Counted from the stretch's first letter, positions 1-7,404 are shown. The stretch: DNA of 16,420 bases from Eubacterium sp. CAG:248 (GCA_000436475.1 FR886165.1:1-16420), one strand, 5' to 3'. The notes: generated by a model from the letters alone, not told the origin. A program made the numbers and translations.

Positions 1-494
1 AGGACGGAGAGTATAATGTTGTAAAAGTAATGACAATTCATACAGCAAAAGGACTTGAGTTTGATACAGTATTTGTACCAGGACTCGTTGAAGGACAGTT
101 TCCAAGCAGCAGGCTTCGTAATGAAGACGAATATGAAGAGGAAAGAAGATTGTTGTATGTTGCGATGACGAGGGCTAAGAATATGCTTTACCTCAGCACT
201 TATAGAAAGAAAGACGGGCGTTTTGGCGCAAGACCATCAGCATTTTTAAGTGACATTGATACTAATCTTCTTGACTGTATCAACAACAGCAGAGTATTAA
301 TCAGAGGTGTGACTGAGCAGATGCTGCCAAAGGCCGTATTTGAGGTTGGAGATAAAGTCAGACATAAAGTATTTGGAATTGGAGAGATTGTTAAGGTTGA
401 TAAGGTTACGCAGACATATGAAATCCAGTTTGAGAATATCAGGGGAACGAGAAGACTGATGTTTCGGGCAGAGCTGGGAAATGTTGAAAATTAA
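1..494 (+). CDS. pcrA: ATP-dependent DNA helicase PcrA/UvrD, C-terminal part (5' truncated by window edge)
   Basis: This is the C-terminal end of a superfamily 1A 3'-5' DNA helicase, which unwinds DNA in repair and replication-fork maintenance. The first complete codon is at base 3, and the reading frame is open back to the window edge, so the gene starts to the left. Helicase motif V (TIHTAKGLEFDTVF) starts at base 33 and motif VI (EEERRLLYVAMTRAK) follows about 30 residues later. Together they complete the ATP site and the arginine finger. The tail holds the KVRHKVFGIGEIV motif of the small C-terminal Tudor-like domain, which in PcrA/UvrD is known to contact RNA polymerase. Its presence favours PcrA/UvrD over Rep or AddA. 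Its stop overlaps the stop of the convergent FtsZ-like remnant on the other strand. The family call is very secure; pcrA rather than uvrD is the usual Firmicutes naming. Confidence 0.93.
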   Translation, partial: DGEYNVVKVMTIHTAKGLEFDTVFVPGLVEGQFPSSRLRNEDEYEEERRLLYVAMTRAKNMLYLSTYRKKDGRFGARPSAFLSDIDTNLLDCINNSRVLIRGVTEQMLPKAVFEVGDKVRHKVFGIGEIVKVDKVTQTYEIQFENIRGTRRLMFRAELGNVEN

Positions 495-727
495 AGCAGG
501 TTAGTAGGACTAGTTTTATTAGTGTCACTGGAATCATTAAGCCCAGTTGCAATAATGGTTATAAGGGAATTTTTATTATCCTCAAGTTGTTCTTTAGAAG
601 AAACTGTACCCCACATGATTTTAGCTTCCGTTCCGACAATTTCCTGAATATACTGGATAGCAGATATTGTACTTCTTGATATTGGTGTTATAGATGCACT
701 TATAATTATAATAATGCGGATAATTTC
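491..727 (-). pseudogene. FtsZ/tubulin-like C-terminal remnant
   Basis: Read on the minus strand, this is an open stretch of 78 residues ending in TAA (bases 493-491), with an in-frame stop immediately upstream (730-728). The middle reads like the C-terminal core of an FtsZ-family protein: IQEIVGTEAKIMWGTVSS, about 12 residues, then ITIIATGLN. This matches the family pattern of a helix, then A-x-I-x-x-G-x-V, then I-T-x-I-A-T-G, followed by a Ser/Asn/Thr-rich tail. The GTP-binding N-terminal domain, with its GGGTGTG loop, is absent, and I could not follow it upstream in any frame. I infer the 3' end of a decayed second ftsZ-like gene. Family assignment is from motif pattern only. It cannot be a working FtsZ. 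Confidence 0.5.
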
Positions 728-809
728 TTAGGCATTACCCAGTTTGTTTTCTATATATGGATTAGAATAAATTATATTTAAGTGGCTAATATATAGAATA
801 ATAAAATGT

Positions 810-886
810 TACTCCCATTTCTCTTGTCTTTCTCCCAAAATATATTATAATTGGGAGAAAGAAGTGACATTTGGGAGAAAGGAGTA
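810..886. promoter_or_regulatory. Palindromic promoter/operator-like element
   Basis: A perfect 12-bp inverted repeat, TCTTTCTCCCAA (827-838) and TTGGGAGAAAGA (851-862), is separated by 12 AT-only bases. The word TTGGGAGAAA recurs directly at 871-880, giving three copies about two helical turns apart. Outer arms 810-823 and 875-886 also pair, apart from a 2-nt bulge, so most of the stretch can fold as one long hairpin. Embedded is a possible sigma-A promoter, TTGTCT (824-829), 16-nt spacer, TATAAT (846-851), reading rightward. This resembles a repressor-controlled promoter. An alternative is that the repeated word encodes part of a linker of the decayed gene that follows. Confidence 0.4.
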
Positions 887-891
887 CCTGA

Positions 892-1038
892 TGCTTTTCA
901 AAACAGGATGCCTTACTTTCATGTCCCAGCCTTGGCAGCTCCTCTGTTGAATCTGCGCTTAAAAAACTTGTAGAAGAAGGAGTTATTATTAAAACAGGAG
1001 CCGGACGCAAAACCATGTATATGAGAAACATCAATTAA
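892..1038 (+). pseudogene. Winged-helix C-terminal remnant (Fic or RecG-like protein tail)
   Basis: An open frame of 48 residues ends in TAA at 1036-1038 and has an in-frame TGA directly before it at 889-891. It reads FSKQDALLSCPSLG, then SSSVESALKKLVEEGVIIKT, then GAGRKTMYMRN. This is the shape of a small winged helix-turn-helix: recognition helix, then a wing with the G-x-G-R-x-x-x-Y ending seen at the C-terminus of some Fic-family and AlbA/RecG-like proteins. No start codon or upstream domain is in this frame. An ATG at 891 with a good Shine-Dalgarno (AAAGGAG, 878-884) opens a different frame that stops after 19 codons, so a frameshift near the 5' end is possible. Non-functional remnant; the family is uncertain. 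Confidence 0.45.
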
Positions 1039-1099
1039 TACATTTATTATATTCTTGCGTTTAGTTTATACCCATGATAACTTCATATTATATCGGTAA

Positions 1100-1225
1100 T
1101 TCCTATTTATTCTCTTGTTGAAAGGATTGACAATAGGTTTTGCACCTGCAGCAACTACTTTTGGAATTGTGTTAAATGTGATATTCTATATGTATTGCAG
1201 CAGAAAAACTAAAAATAATTATTAA
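1100..1225 (+). pseudogene. Membrane-protein C-terminal remnant
   Basis: The frame opens after TAA at 1097-1099 and ends with TAA at 1223-1225, giving 41 residues: a hydrophobic start (FLFILLLKG), then LTIGFAPAATTFGIVLNVIF and a basic tail (SRKTKNNY). One long transmembrane segment followed by a positively charged cytoplasmic end is typical of the last helix of a multi-pass transporter. There is no Shine-Dalgarno or convincing start, and no upstream transmembrane segments in the same frame. I infer the tail of a lost transporter gene. I do not recognise the family. The stop lies 10 bases before the first chromate transporter's start and overlaps its ribosome binding site. Confidence 0.4.
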
Positions 1226-1235
1226 AGGATTTCGT

Positions 1236-1814
1236 ATGAAAGAAAATAAAAAGAAGCTTACACAGCTTTTTCAGATATTTACAACATTTATGAAAATAGG
1301 CATATTTACTTTTGGTGGTGGTTATGCGATGATTCCGCTTATTCAAAGAGAAACTGTTGTTAAAAGAAAATGGGTCGATGATGATGATATACTTGATATT
1401 GTAGCTATAGCAGAGAGTACGCCAGGTCCTATAGCGATAAATGCATCAACCTTTGTAGGATATCGGGTAGGCGGTTTTTTTGGAGCAATTGTAGGAACTG
1501 TTGGCATGATACTTCCATCATTTATAATCATACTTGCAATTTCTTTTGTGTTAAACAGCTTTCAGGATGTACAGGCAGTAAAGTATGCATTTAATGGAAT
1601 AAGGGCAGGTGTACTTGCACTTATAATAAGGGCTTTATGGCTTATGTATAAGAATGTTAAGAAGTGTGCGGTGTCATATATTGTTATGGCTGCGGCATTT
1701 ATTTTGAGTGCATTTACATCTGTTAATGTAATAATTGTTATAGCTGGCTGTGCATTATTTGGACTGATCACAGCTTATATAAACACCAAAAAAAGAAATG
1801 ATTGTATGGAATAA
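1236..1814 (+). CDS. chrA: CHR-family (chromate) transporter, half-size subunit 1
   Basis: 192-residue integral membrane protein of the chromate ion transporter (CHR) superfamily, short-chain type, in which two half-size proteins encoded side by side probably act together. The family signature appears twice: FTFGGGYAMIP at residues 24-34 in the first helix and ESTPGPIAIN at 60-69. About five or six hydrophobic segments follow, with PSFIIILAISFVL and two strongly hydrophobic C-terminal helices, and the protein ends in a basic cytoplasmic tail. The start is supported by AAAGGA (1224-1229) six bases upstream. The partner gene begins 82 bases downstream. Long versions of the family export chromate by proton exchange. 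The real substrate in an anaerobic gut-type bacterium is unknown, so chromate export should be treated as a family label rather than a demonstrated role. Confidence 0.9.
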   Translation: MKENKKKLTQLFQIFTTFMKIGIFTFGGGYAMIPLIQRETVVKRKWVDDDDILDIVAIAESTPGPIAINASTFVGYRVGGFFGAIVGTVGMILPSFIIILAISFVLNSFQDVQAVKYAFNGIRAGVLALIIRALWLMYKNVKKCAVSYIVMAAAFILSAFTSVNVIIVIAGCALFGLITAYINTKKRNDCME

Positions 1815-1896
1815 AATGTTGCAGATAAGGTATTTTATGTAAGTTTAAGGTGTTTAAGTATTGCATTATGATTAAATATAAGGAAAGAAGCAGTGT

Positions 1897-2460
1897 ATGA
1901 TATATATAAGATTATTGTGGACATTTTTTAAGATAGGTGCCTTCACCTTCGGAGGAGGTTATGCGATGCTTCCTCTAGTAGAGAGCGAAGTTGTGGCACA
2001 TGGCTGGATGAGTGAACAGGATATTATTAACTTTATAGCAGTTAGTGAAAGCACTCCTGGTTCCTTTGCAGTCAATGTGGCAACCTATGTAGGTGAAGAG
2101 GTTGCTGGTGTTGCAGGTTCTGTGTGTGCAACACTTGGCGTTGTACTGCCATCATTTATAATAATACTCATAATAGCCGGCTGCTATAAAAGGTTTAAGA
2201 ATAGTGGTGTTGTAAAGGGCTGTATGAGTGGTCTTAAGCCTGCAGTTGTCGGACTTATAGGAGCTTCGGTTATATCAGTTGGCAGGCAGGTATTTATTCC
2301 AGAGGGATTTACATTAGAGGTTTTTAAAACATCTGGTACATATGTTTCTATAGGAATACTTGCACTTGCATTGATATTGTCGTTTAAGAAGGTGCACCCG
2401 GTTATAATAATTGTTCTAAGTGCAATACTTGGCATAGCTGCAGGGTATATTGCAGCCTGA
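1897..2460 (+). CDS. chrA: CHR-family (chromate) transporter, half-size subunit 2
   Basis: 187-residue membrane protein, paralogous to the gene just upstream and very probably its heteromeric partner. It repeats the same signatures: FTFGGGYAMLP at residues 16-26 and ESTPGSFAVN at 51-60. In the second, the proline after STPG in subunit 1 (STPGP) is replaced by serine (STPGS). Both begin with a charged or aromatic amphipathic segment before the glycine-rich first helix, and both carry the PSFIIIL motif. AAGGAAAG (1880-1887) lies 9 bases before the ATG. The 82-base gap after subunit 1 has no terminator I can see, so the two are likely cotranscribed. A short direct repeat straddles its stop codon. 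In pairs of this family the two halves are thought to insert with opposite topology; that is family knowledge, not visible here. Confidence 0.9.
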   Translation: MIYIRLLWTFFKIGAFTFGGGYAMLPLVESEVVAHGWMSEQDIINFIAVSESTPGSFAVNVATYVGEEVAGVAGSVCATLGVVLPSFIIILIIAGCYKRFKNSGVVKGCMSGLKPAVVGLIGASVISVGRQVFIPEGFTLEVFKTSGTYVSIGILALALILSFKKVHPVIIIVLSAILGIAAGYIAA

Positions 2461-2481
2461 ATTTCGTCAGGTATATTGCAG
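2444..2481 (+). repeat. 12-bp direct repeat across the chrA stop codon
   Basis: GGTATATTGCAG occurs at 2444-2455 and again at 2470-2481, 26 bases apart. The first copy encodes the last residues of the second CHR protein (GYIAA) and the second lies just past its TGA stop. It looks like a small local duplication, with the second copy drifting away in the following bases (CCTGAAT against TCTAAAT). Confidence 0.6.
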
Positions 2482-2490
2482 TCTAAATGT

Positions 2491-2519
2491 TTGAAAAGAA
2501 CTATGACATATGATAGAAT
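2491..2519 (+). promoter_or_regulatory. Sigma-A-type promoter for dnaE
   Basis: TTGAAA (2491-2496), a 17-base spacer and TAGAAT (2514-2519): each hexamer is one mismatch from consensus and the spacing is optimal. Transcription would begin near 2526, giving a leader of about 80 nt that contains an ATCAAT-GTTA-ATTGAT hairpin (2550-2565) upstream of the ribosome binding site. Confidence 0.65.
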
Positions 2520-2606
2520 TTCTTCTATATATTAAACAGATATAGAACAATCAATGTTAATTGATATGACAGATATTTTATGGTCATATATGGAGGAAAA
2601 TATAAT

Positions 2607-5600
2607 ATGTCATTTACACATTTACACGTTCATACGGAGTATTCGCTGTTAGATGGTTCAAGTAAAATTAAAGAGATAACTAAGCGTGCTGCAGAGCTTG
2701 GCATGGATAGTCTTGCAATAACTGATCACGGAGTTATGTATGGTGTCATAGATTTCTATAAGGCAGCTAAGGAGGCAGGGATTAAGCCTGTTCTTGGATG
2801 TGAGGTGTATGTAGCCCCTGGCTCAAGATTCGATAAGGAAGCAGGAACAGGAGAGGATAAGTATAACCATCTTGTGCTGCTTGCTGAGAATAATACTGGT
2901 TATCAGAATCTGATGAAGATAGTCTCAAGAGGTTTCACAGAGGGTTTTTATTATAAGCCAAGAGTTGATAAAGAGCTTCTTAGGGAATTCCACGAAGGAA
3001 TCATAGCCACTAGTGCCTGTCTTGCAGGTGAAGTGCAAAGATACTTAGCAAGAGGCATGTATGAAGAAGCTAAGAGGGTGGCACTTTATTATCAGGATAT
3101 ATTTGGGAAGGATAATTTCTTTCTTGAACTGCAGGATCATGGTATAGCAGAGCAGCATTATGTTAATCCACAGCTTCTTAGAATGTCAGAGGAAACAGGG
3201 ATAGAGCTTATATGCACTAATGATGTGCATTATACATATGCAGATGATGCTGATGCACATGATATTCTGCTGTGTATACAGACAGGTAAGAAGGTTACGG
3301 ATGAAAACAGGATGCGTTATACAGGCGGACAGTATTATCTTAAATCACCTGAGGAGATGGCAGAATTGTTTAAGTATGCACCGCAGGCACTGGCTAATAC
3401 TGAAAAGATAGCAGAAAGATGTAACGTCGAGATTGAATTCGGTGTGACAAAGCTTCCAAGGTTTGCTGTGCCAGAAGGCTTTACATCATGGACTTATCTT
3501 AATTATCTGTGTTATGAGGGACTTAAGAAAAGATATCCTGAGCAGGCAGCGGATATATCTGTTGAAGAGTTTGTAAGGCTTGCGGAGGAGGAGTCCGTAG
3601 AAGACAGAAAAGATGTTGTTATAAAGATAGCAGAGGATACTAATAACATATTCCAAAGACTTGCTTATGAGCTTTCAGTTATCTATTCTATGGGATATGT
3701 GGATTATTTTCTTATCGTGTGGGATTATATCAATTTCGCCAAAAGGCATGATATTCCAGTAGGACCAGGAAGAGGCTCTGCGGCAGGAAGTATAGTATCA
3801 TATTGTCTTGAGATAACTGACCTTGATCCTATTAAATATAGTCTTATTTTTGAACGTTTCCTTAATCCGGAGCGAGTATCCATGCCCGATATTGATGTGG
3901 ATTTCTGTTATGAAAGAAGACAGGAGGTCATAGATTATGTCGTAGAAAAATATGGCAAGGATTGTGTTTCACAGATAGTTACATTTGGTACTATGGCGGC
4001 AAGAGCTGTTATAAAGGATGTAGGAAGAGTACTGGATCTGCCTTATGCCATGGTTGATAACATAGCAAAGATGGTGCCAAGAGAGATAGGCATAACTATA
4101 GATAAGGCACTTGCAGAGAATCCGGATCTTAAAAGTGAATATGAAAACAATGAAGTGGTAAAGGACCTTATAGATAAGAGTAAAAGGCTTGAAGGTCTTC
4201 CAAGACATGCTTCTATGCATGCAGCTGGTGTTCTTATCTGTGGAAAGCCAGTTGAGGATTATGTTCCGCTTTCAACAGGTTCAGATGGTGCAGTTGTTGC
4301 CCAGTTTGTCATGACAACACTTGAAGAACTGGGGCTTCTTAAGATGGATTTCTTAGGGTTAAGAACTCTTACTGTGATAAAAGATGCAGAGAATCTTATA
4401 AAAAAACATAATAAAGGCTTCTCTATTCACGATATTGATTACTCCGACAAGGGCGTTTTTGATGCCATCAGTACTGGTAAATGTGATGGTATATTCCAGC
4501 TTGAAAGTGCTGGCATGAAGTCGTTTATGAAGGAACTAAAACCAAGATCGTTAGAAGACCTTATAGCCGGGATTTCACTGTACAGACCGGGTCCTATGGA
4601 CTTTATTCCACAGTACATTAAGGGAAAGAACAACCAGGATAGTGTAACATATGCGTGTCCACAGCTTGAGGCTATACTTAAACCAACATATGGCTGTATT
4701 GTATATCAGGAACAGGTTATGCAGATAGTACGTGATCTGGCTGGATATTCCTGGGGACGAAGCGACCTGGTAAGGCGTGCCATGTCTAAGAAAAAGGCTT
4801 ATGTTATGGAGCAGGAGCGTAAGAACTTTATATACGGCAATCCAGATGAAGGTGTTAAGGGCTGTGTTAACAATGGCATAGATGAGAAGGTGGCTGGTAA
4901 AATATATGATGATATGATTGACTTCGCCAAGTATGCCTTCAATAAGTCACATGCTGCATGTTACGCTGTTGTATCATTCCAGACAGCATATCTTAAGACA
5001 TATTATCCTGTTGAATTCATGGCAGCCCTTATGACCTCGGTTATTGATAATACATCAAAGGTTGCAGGATATATATATGCATGTAAACAGATGAATATAG
5101 GTATTCTTCCACCTGATGTTAACGAATCACAGATGGAGTTTACAGTAGAAAACGGAAAGATAAGATTTGCGATGGCTGCAATCAAGTCACTTGGAAGACC
5201 TACTATACAGGCTATTCTAAAGGAACGCGGTGAAAATGGCAGCTTTATATCTATGCAGGATTTCGTGACAAGGATGTCACATGCACTTAATAGGCGTGCG
5301 ATAGAGAATTTCGTTAAGGCAGGTGCATTTGATACATTTGGACATACAAGAAAATCCATGATGATAGTCTCAGAAAGCATGCTTGACAGTGCAATAAAGC
5401 ATAACAAGGATTCCATGACAGGACAGATGTCGCTTTTTGATTTTGCAGCCGAAGAGGATAAGAAAGCTTTCGAGATAAGAATTCCGGATGTTGCAGAGTA
5501 CACAAAGGAGGAACTTTTAGGTTACGAAAAGGAGATTCTGGGTGTGTATGTAAGTGGACATCCACTTGATGAATATACAGGTATGGTCAACAAATATATA

Positions 5601-6143
5601 ACCAATGTTTCATCTGATTTTGAAGTGGATGATGAACTTGGTGAGACAAAGGCAAGAGATGGTGCTATAGCAACTATAGGTGGATTGATAACCGAAAAGA
5701 CTATTAAGACAACAAAGAAAGGACAACTGATGGCTTTTCTTACAGTAGAAGATGTTGTTGGAACAGTTGAGGTGGTGGTATTTCCTAACAGCTTTACAGC
5801 AAACCGTGTTGTTATAGACCATGCTGAAAAGGTTTTTGTTACAGGAAAGGTACAGGCCAATGTTGATGAAAATGCAAAGCTTATATGTGATAAGGTTGTG
5901 GATTTTGCCAGTATTCCAAGAAAATTGTGGATAAGGTTTGCCAGTCTGTCAGATTATGAGGATAAGAAGGATGAATTATATGGAATATTATATAATTCTG
6001 ATGGAAAGGATACAGTGGTGATATACTGCACTAAAGAAAACAAAAGGCTTACACTTCCAGCAAGTCGCACTATAAGGGTGGATTCTGAACTTATACAGAA
6101 GCTTCAGGCGATGTATGGTGAGAAGAATGTGACTACAACGTAA
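2607..6143 (+). CDS. dnaE: DNA polymerase III alpha subunit (DnaE)
   Basis: 1178-residue replicative DNA polymerase of family C. Order of domains: an N-terminal PHP domain (about 1-280) starting HLHVHTEYSLLDG; the palm with GPGRGSAAG at 386-394; catalytic aspartates D428 and D430 in PDIDVDF (427-433) and D581 in KMDFLGLRTLT; the fingers with YRPGPMD at 659-665; a helix-hairpin-helix region near residue 900; and an OB-fold (about 1020-1095, GTVEVVVFPNSF). The proofreading exonuclease insertion of PolC is absent, so this is DnaE, not PolC. The start at 2607 is chosen over an in-frame ATG at 2580 because GGAGG (2592-2596) lies 10 bases before it and the protein then begins as the family does, with MSFTHLHVHTEYS. 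Firmicutes usually use DnaE together with PolC. All nine PHP metal ligands appear present. Confidence 0.97.
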   Translation: MSFTHLHVHTEYSLLDGSSKIKEITKRAAELGMDSLAITDHGVMYGVIDFYKAAKEAGIKPVLGCEVYVAPGSRFDKEAGTGEDKYNHLVLLAENNTGYQNLMKIVSRGFTEGFYYKPRVDKELLREFHEGIIATSACLAGEVQRYLARGMYEEAKRVALYYQDIFGKDNFFLELQDHGIAEQHYVNPQLLRMSEETGIELICTNDVHYTYADDADAHDILLCIQTGKKVTDENRMRYTGGQYYLKSPEEMAELFKYAPQALANTEKIAERCNVEIEFGVTKLPRFAVPEGFTSWTYLNYLCYEGLKKRYPEQAADISVEEFVRLAEEESVEDRKDVVIKIAEDTNNIFQRLAYELSVIYSMGYVDYFLIVWDYINFAKRHDIPVGPGRGSAAGSIVSYCLEITDLDPIKYSLIFERFLNPERVSMPDIDVDFCYERRQEVIDYVVEKYGKDCVSQIVTFGTMAARAVIKDVGRVLDLPYAMVDNIAKMVPREIGITIDKALAENPDLKSEYENNEVVKDLIDKSKRLEGLPRHASMHAAGVLICGKPVEDYVPLSTGSDGAVVAQFVMTTLEELGLLKMDFLGLRTLTVIKDAENLIKKHNKGFSIHDIDYSDKGVFDAISTGKCDGIFQLESAGMKSFMKELKPRSLEDLIAGISLYRPGPMDFIPQYIKGKNNQDSVTYACPQLEAILKPTYGCIVYQEQVMQIVRDLAGYSWGRSDLVRRAMSKKKAYVMEQERKNFIYGNPDEGVKGCVNNGIDEKVAGKIYDDMIDFAKYAFNKSHAACYAVVSFQTAYLKTYYPVEFMAALMTSVIDNTSKVAGYIYACKQMNIGILPPDVNESQMEFTVENGKIRFAMAAIKSLGRPTIQAILKERGENGSFISMQDFVTRMSHALNRRAIENFVKAGAFDTFGHTRKSMMIVSESMLDSAIKHNKDSMTGQMSLFDFAAEEDKKAFEIRIPDVAEYTKEELLGYEKEILGVYVSGHPLDEYTGMVNKYITNVSSDFEVDDELGETKARDGAIATIGGLITEKTIKTTKKGQLMAFLTVEDVVGTVEVVVFPNSFTANRVVIDHAEKVFVTGKVQANVDENAKLICDKVVDFASIPRKLWIRFASLSDYEDKKDELYGILYNSDGKDTVVIYCTKENKRLTLPASRTIRVDSELIQKLQAMYGEKNVTTT

Positions 6144-6284
6144 AATATGATAAATTTTTTGTAAAACAATATATTATTTTTCAATTTTGTGGTACTATTA
6201 ATGACAGTGATATTAAAATATTATAAGGACAATATATCTTTTACGGTAAAAGGTCATAGACTTTAGATGAAAGGGGAAATATAT

Positions 6285-7259
6285 ATGGCTAAAGAAATTA
6301 AGACAATCGGTGTGTTAACAAGCGGTGGCGATGCCCCTGGTATGAATCCTGCGATAAGAGCTGTCGTAAGAACAGCTATCAACAAAGGACTTAAGGTAAA
6401 AGGAATACAGAAGGGTTACAATGGTCTTATAAATGATGAGATTATAGATATGGATAAAAAAAGTGTATCAGATATCATACAGAGGGGTGGTACAGTTCTT
6501 TATACAGCCAGGTGTCTGGAGTTCATGACAGAAGAAGGACAGAAGAAGGCAGCAGAGGTATGTAAGAAGCATGGTATTGATGGCATGGTAGTTATCGGTG
6601 GTGATGGTTCGTTCAGAGGTGCACAGAAGCTTGCAGATGCAGGTGTTAACACGATTGGACTTCCGGGAACTATTGACCTTGATATTGCATGTACAGATTA
6701 TACTATCGGATTCGATACAGCAGTCAATACAGCTATGCAGGCTATAGACAAGATAAGAGATACTTCTACATCACATGAAAGATGCAGTATTATCGAGGTT
6801 ATGGGACGTAATGCAGGCTATATTGCACTTTGGTGTGGTATTGCGAATGGTGCAGAGGATATTCTTCTCCCAGAAAGATATAACGGAGACGAGCAGGCTA
6901 TTATTAACCATATTATTGATGGCAGAAAGAAAGGCAAGAAGCATCATCTTATTATCAATGCTGAGGGTATCGGACACTCAACAGGCATGGCAAGAAGAAT
7001 CGAAGCAGCAACAGGTATAGAAACAAGGGCAACTATTCTTGGCTACATGCAGAGAGGTGGTTCACCTACATGTAAGGACAGAATGTATGCATCTATTATG
7101 GGCTCGTATGCAGTTGATCTTTTAGTTGCAGGAAAGAGTAACCGACTTGTAGCTTATAAGAATGGTAAGTTTGTTGATTATGATATAGATGAAGCACTTG
7201 CCATGACAAAGGATATAAGCGAGTATGAGTTTAATATAAGTTCTATGCTTTCTAATTAA
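6285..7259 (+). CDS. pfkA: ATP-dependent 6-phosphofructokinase
   Basis: 324 residues, the normal bacterial length. Phosphorylates fructose 6-phosphate to fructose 1,6-bisphosphate, the committed step of glycolysis, in the cytosol. TSGGDAPGMN (residues 12-21) forms the nucleotide-binding loop and GGDGSF (105-110) the phosphate site. Glycine at the fourth position of GGDG, and PGTID rather than PKTID, both mark the ATP-using rather than pyrophosphate-using type. Catalytic aspartate D131 and D133 lie in GTIDLDIACTDYTIG, where the usual asparagine of TIDND is leucine (L132). IEVMGRNAGYIALW and IRDTSTSHER match the substrate and effector regions. The start at 6285 is preferred over an in-frame ATG at 6267 because AAAGGGG (6270-6276) sits 8 bases before it and the protein then begins MAKEIKTIGVLTSGGD. 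The gene ends in a terminator and appears to be transcribed alone. Confidence 0.96.
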   Translation: MAKEIKTIGVLTSGGDAPGMNPAIRAVVRTAINKGLKVKGIQKGYNGLINDEIIDMDKKSVSDIIQRGGTVLYTARCLEFMTEEGQKKAAEVCKKHGIDGMVVIGGDGSFRGAQKLADAGVNTIGLPGTIDLDIACTDYTIGFDTAVNTAMQAIDKIRDTSTSHERCSIIEVMGRNAGYIALWCGIANGAEDILLPERYNGDEQAIINHIIDGRKKGKKHHLIINAEGIGHSTGMARRIEAATGIETRATILGYMQRGGSPTCKDRMYASIMGSYAVDLLVAGKSNRLVAYKNGKFVDYDIDEALAMTKDISEYEFNISSMLSN

Positions 7260-7282
7260 GCGTGGCTGGTGTTTATGCAGCT

Positions 7283-7352
7283 TTTATATTAATCAGCTTT
7301 ATTAAATCAGTATTATTAATCCAGTATTATTAAATCAGTTTTATTTATCCGG
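7283..7352 (+). repeat. Five imperfect 14-bp tandem repeats after pfkA
   Basis: Starting 24 bases after the pfkA stop, five consecutive 14-bp units can be laid end to end at 7283, 7297, 7311, 7325 and 7339. Best units: TATTATTAATCCAG and TATTATTAAATCAG; the first two are TTTATATTAATCAG and CTTTATTAAATCAG. The fifth (TTTTATTTATCCGG) is degenerate and runs into the 5' arm of the terminator. Confidence 0.7.
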
Positions 7353-7389
7353 ACGGGTATCTGTGGATGACAGGTATCCGTCTTTTATT
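7352..7389 (+). terminator. Rho-independent terminator of pfkA
   Basis: GACGGGTATCTG (7352-7363), a 7-base loop and CAGGTATCCGTC (7371-7382) form a 12-bp stem with two G-U wobbles, followed at once by TTTTATT. It lies 93 bases after the pfkA stop and ends its transcript. Confidence 0.85.
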
Positions 7390-7404
7390 AGTTACCGCCA
7401 TTCA

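Noticed and set aside
786..1034. Minus-strand open frame of 82 codons
   Set aside because: It overlaps the palindrome and the winged-helix remnant, has no Shine-Dalgarno, and its sequence looks like no protein family.
1127..1132. TTGACA as a promoter for the CHR genes
   Set aside because: No -10-like hexamer occurs at 16-18 bases; the word lies inside the membrane-protein remnant.
2580..2606. ATG 2580 as the dnaE start
   Set aside because: GGAGG at 2592-2596 serves ATG 2607, and the family N-terminus begins there.
5003..5860. Several minus-strand open frames within dnaE
   Set aside because: They are antisense shadows of an intact DnaE and have no ribosome binding sites.
6267..6284. ATG 6267 as the pfkA start
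   Set aside because: The AAAGGGG ribosome binding site lies inside that extension and fits ATG 6285.
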